Shown piece after piece: positions 13,859 through 14,997 of a stretch of 14,997 nucleotides of DNA. Each line of letters opens with the position of its first letter. The first letter of the stretch is position 1. The translations under genes and the position numbers were made by a program. The DNA comes from an uncultured Eubacteriales bacterium (GTDB taxonomy: Bacteria > Bacillota > Clostridia > Oscillospirales > CAG-272). The stretch spans positions 1 through 14,997 of the forward strand of contig USMO01000015.1 of NCBI GenBank assembly GCA_900555785.1, written 5' to 3'. The notes under the pieces were generated by a model. That model was not told the origin of the DNA, did no database searches, and saw only the letters and a list, made by a program, of their open reading frames with translations.

Positions 13859-14997
13859 ATGCCGGCATGTGCGGTTGAGGACGGGCGGCGCCTGAGCGGC
13901 GTGTTTGACGAAGATCTGGGCGCCTTTCGGGAGCTGTTCCGGCGGGACGGGACCTTTCGGACGCGCGAAGTGCGGACCGGCGCGGGCGTGCGGTGCGCGC
14001 TGCTGTATCTGGACGGAATGATCAGCAACGAAACGGTGTACGATGCGGTCATCCGTCCGCTGTTGCTCTCCGGGACCCCGGCGGGTGACCCGGCGCTGTG
14101 GCTGCGCGACAAGGTGCTGTATGCCGGGGATGTCAAGTCCTCCGACCGGATGCGGGACCTGCTGCGTGCCATGCTTTACGGCGACAGCGTGCTTTTGGTC
14201 GAGGGCGCCGGGACCGCGCTGGTGATCAACACCAAGGGGTTCCGGACGCGCGGAATCAGCGAGCCGGAAAACGAGGCGGTGCAAAAGGGACCGCGCGAGG
14301 GCTTTGACGAGGTTGCCATGCTCAACCTTTCCCAGCTGCGCCGCAGGCTGCAGACGCCCGATCTCGCGGTCGAGATTCTGCGGGTCGGGCGCCGGACCGA
14401 CACGATGGTGTTCGTCTGCTATCTCTCCTCGGTTGCGGGTTCCCGGCTGGTCAGCGAGGTGAAGCGGCGGCTGTCGGAGATTTCGATTGACGGGATTCTG
14501 GACGCGAACTATATTGCCGAACTGACGCGCGACCATCCGTTCTCGCTCTTTGAAACAACGGGCAGCAGTGAGCGCCCGGACGTCATTGCTTCCAAACTGC
14601 TGGAGGGACGGGTGGCACTGATCGTGGACGGCACGCCGGTGGTCCTGACCGTGCCGTATCTGTTCTGTGAAAATTTCCAATCGGACGAGGACTACTACCA
14701 GAGCTTTTGGGTGTCCTCGCTCGGGCGGTTTCTGCGCTACGTCAGTTTTTTCCTGACGGTTTCTCTCCCGGCGCTCTACCTGGCACTCCTGACGCATCAC
14801 ACACGGCTGCTGCCGACCTATCTGCTGCTGTCTGCTGCCGAATCGCGCGCGGGCGTGCCGTTTTCCTCCTTTGTCGAATGCCTGGGGCTGATTCTGGTGC
14901 TGGAAATTCTCGGGGAGACCGGCGCGCGGATGCCGCAGGGGCTGGGGCACACGCTGAGCATTGTCGGCGGGCTGGTGGTCGGACAGGCTGCCGTGGA
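13859..14997 (+). CDS. GerA-family spore germination protein (germinant receptor A subunit), cut at window end
   Basis: The first 379 residues of a protein that usually has about 480-540. GerA-type A subunits sit in the spore inner membrane with B and C subunits and trigger germination on sensing nutrients. Visible family marks are EPENEAV and GPREGF (135-149), the TGSSERPD segment (234-241), SKLLEGRVALIVDGTP (245-260), LTVPYLF (263-269), the QSDEDYY stretch (274-280), and PFSSFVECLGLILVLEI (334-350) leading to MPQGLGHTLSIVGGLV (358-373). A soluble N-terminal half (1 to about 285) precedes the first membrane segments (about 291-312 and on). The ATG at 13859 has an AAGGAG site 8 bases upstream; an ATG at 13851 is too close to it. 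A sigma-G promoter precedes. The reading frame is open to the last base. Later residues and any partner genes lie beyond the window. Confidence 0.93.
   Translation, partial: MPACAVEDGRRLSGVFDEDLGAFRELFRRDGTFRTREVRTGAGVRCALLYLDGMISNETVYDAVIRPLLLSGTPAGDPALWLRDKVLYAGDVKSSDRMRDLLRAMLYGDSVLLVEGAGTALVINTKGFRTRGISEPENEAVQKGPREGFDEVAMLNLSQLRRRLQTPDLAVEILRVGRRTDTMVFVCYLSSVAGSRLVSEVKRRLSEISIDGILDANYIAELTRDHPFSLFETTGSSERPDVIASKLLEGRVALIVDGTPVVLTVPYLFCENFQSDEDYYQSFWVSSLGRFLRYVSFFLTVSLPALYLALLTHHTRLLPTYLLLSAAESRAGVPFSSFVECLGLILVLEILGETGARMPQGLGHTLSIVGGLVVGQAAV

Noticed and set aside
13769..14950. 393-codon minus-strand open frame at the right end
   Set aside because: The plus strand here encodes an unmistakable GerA protein that runs off the window, so the minus frame is its shadow.
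1..14997. CRISPR arrays, tRNA or rRNA genes, transposases
   Set aside because: No regularly spaced direct repeats, cloverleaf-like segments, rRNA-like sequence or transposase reading frames were seen.

Overview
The window looks like chromosomal DNA of an endospore-forming, fairly GC-rich Clostridia-type Firmicute, plausibly a gut Oscillospirales-like organism. The evidence is the start of a GerA-family spore germination receptor gene with a good sigma-G promoter, strong AGGAGG-type ribosome binding sites, short Firmicutes-style lipoprotein signals, GC-rich genes separated by AT-rich intergenic gaps, and GC-rich palindromic intergenic repeats. The species assignment is inference; no rRNA or tRNA is present.

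Left part (1-9932): an alpha-mannoside/glycan processing locus. A ROK-family repressor (109-1257, minus) is divergent from a six-gene plus-strand operon across a 132-base AT-rich gap that holds a strong promoter for the regulator and a candidate operator. The operon encodes a class I mannose-6-phosphate isomerase, an endonuclease/exonuclease/phosphatase-fold (EEP) lipoprotein, a long cytoplasmic-type GH38 alpha-mannosidase, two tandem paralogous SGNH-hydrolase lipoproteins, and a LacX-like aldose 1-epimerase. Adjacent genes overlap by 4 bases or are separated by 4 to 33 bases. A hairpin plus T-tract terminator follows. The likely logic is that three surface lipoproteins (one phosphodiesterase-like, two esterase-like) strip decorations from a mannose-rich glycan. 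The cytoplasmic mannosidase would then release mannose, the epimerase would equilibrate anomers, and, after phosphorylation, the isomerase would feed fructose 6-phosphate to glycolysis. No sugar importer or hexokinase is encoded here.

Middle (9933-10108): an intergenic patch with two hairpins and a motif resembling an insertion-sequence end.

Right part (10109-13620, minus): a two-gene operon for a heterodimeric ABC exporter. One half carries a degenerate ATPase site (Walker B Glu to Asp, switch His to Gln), and the other has a non-canonical LSQGQ signature. Together these give one consensus and one degenerate ATP site.

Right edge (13859-14997, plus): a GerA-type germinant receptor A subunit, cut by the window end.
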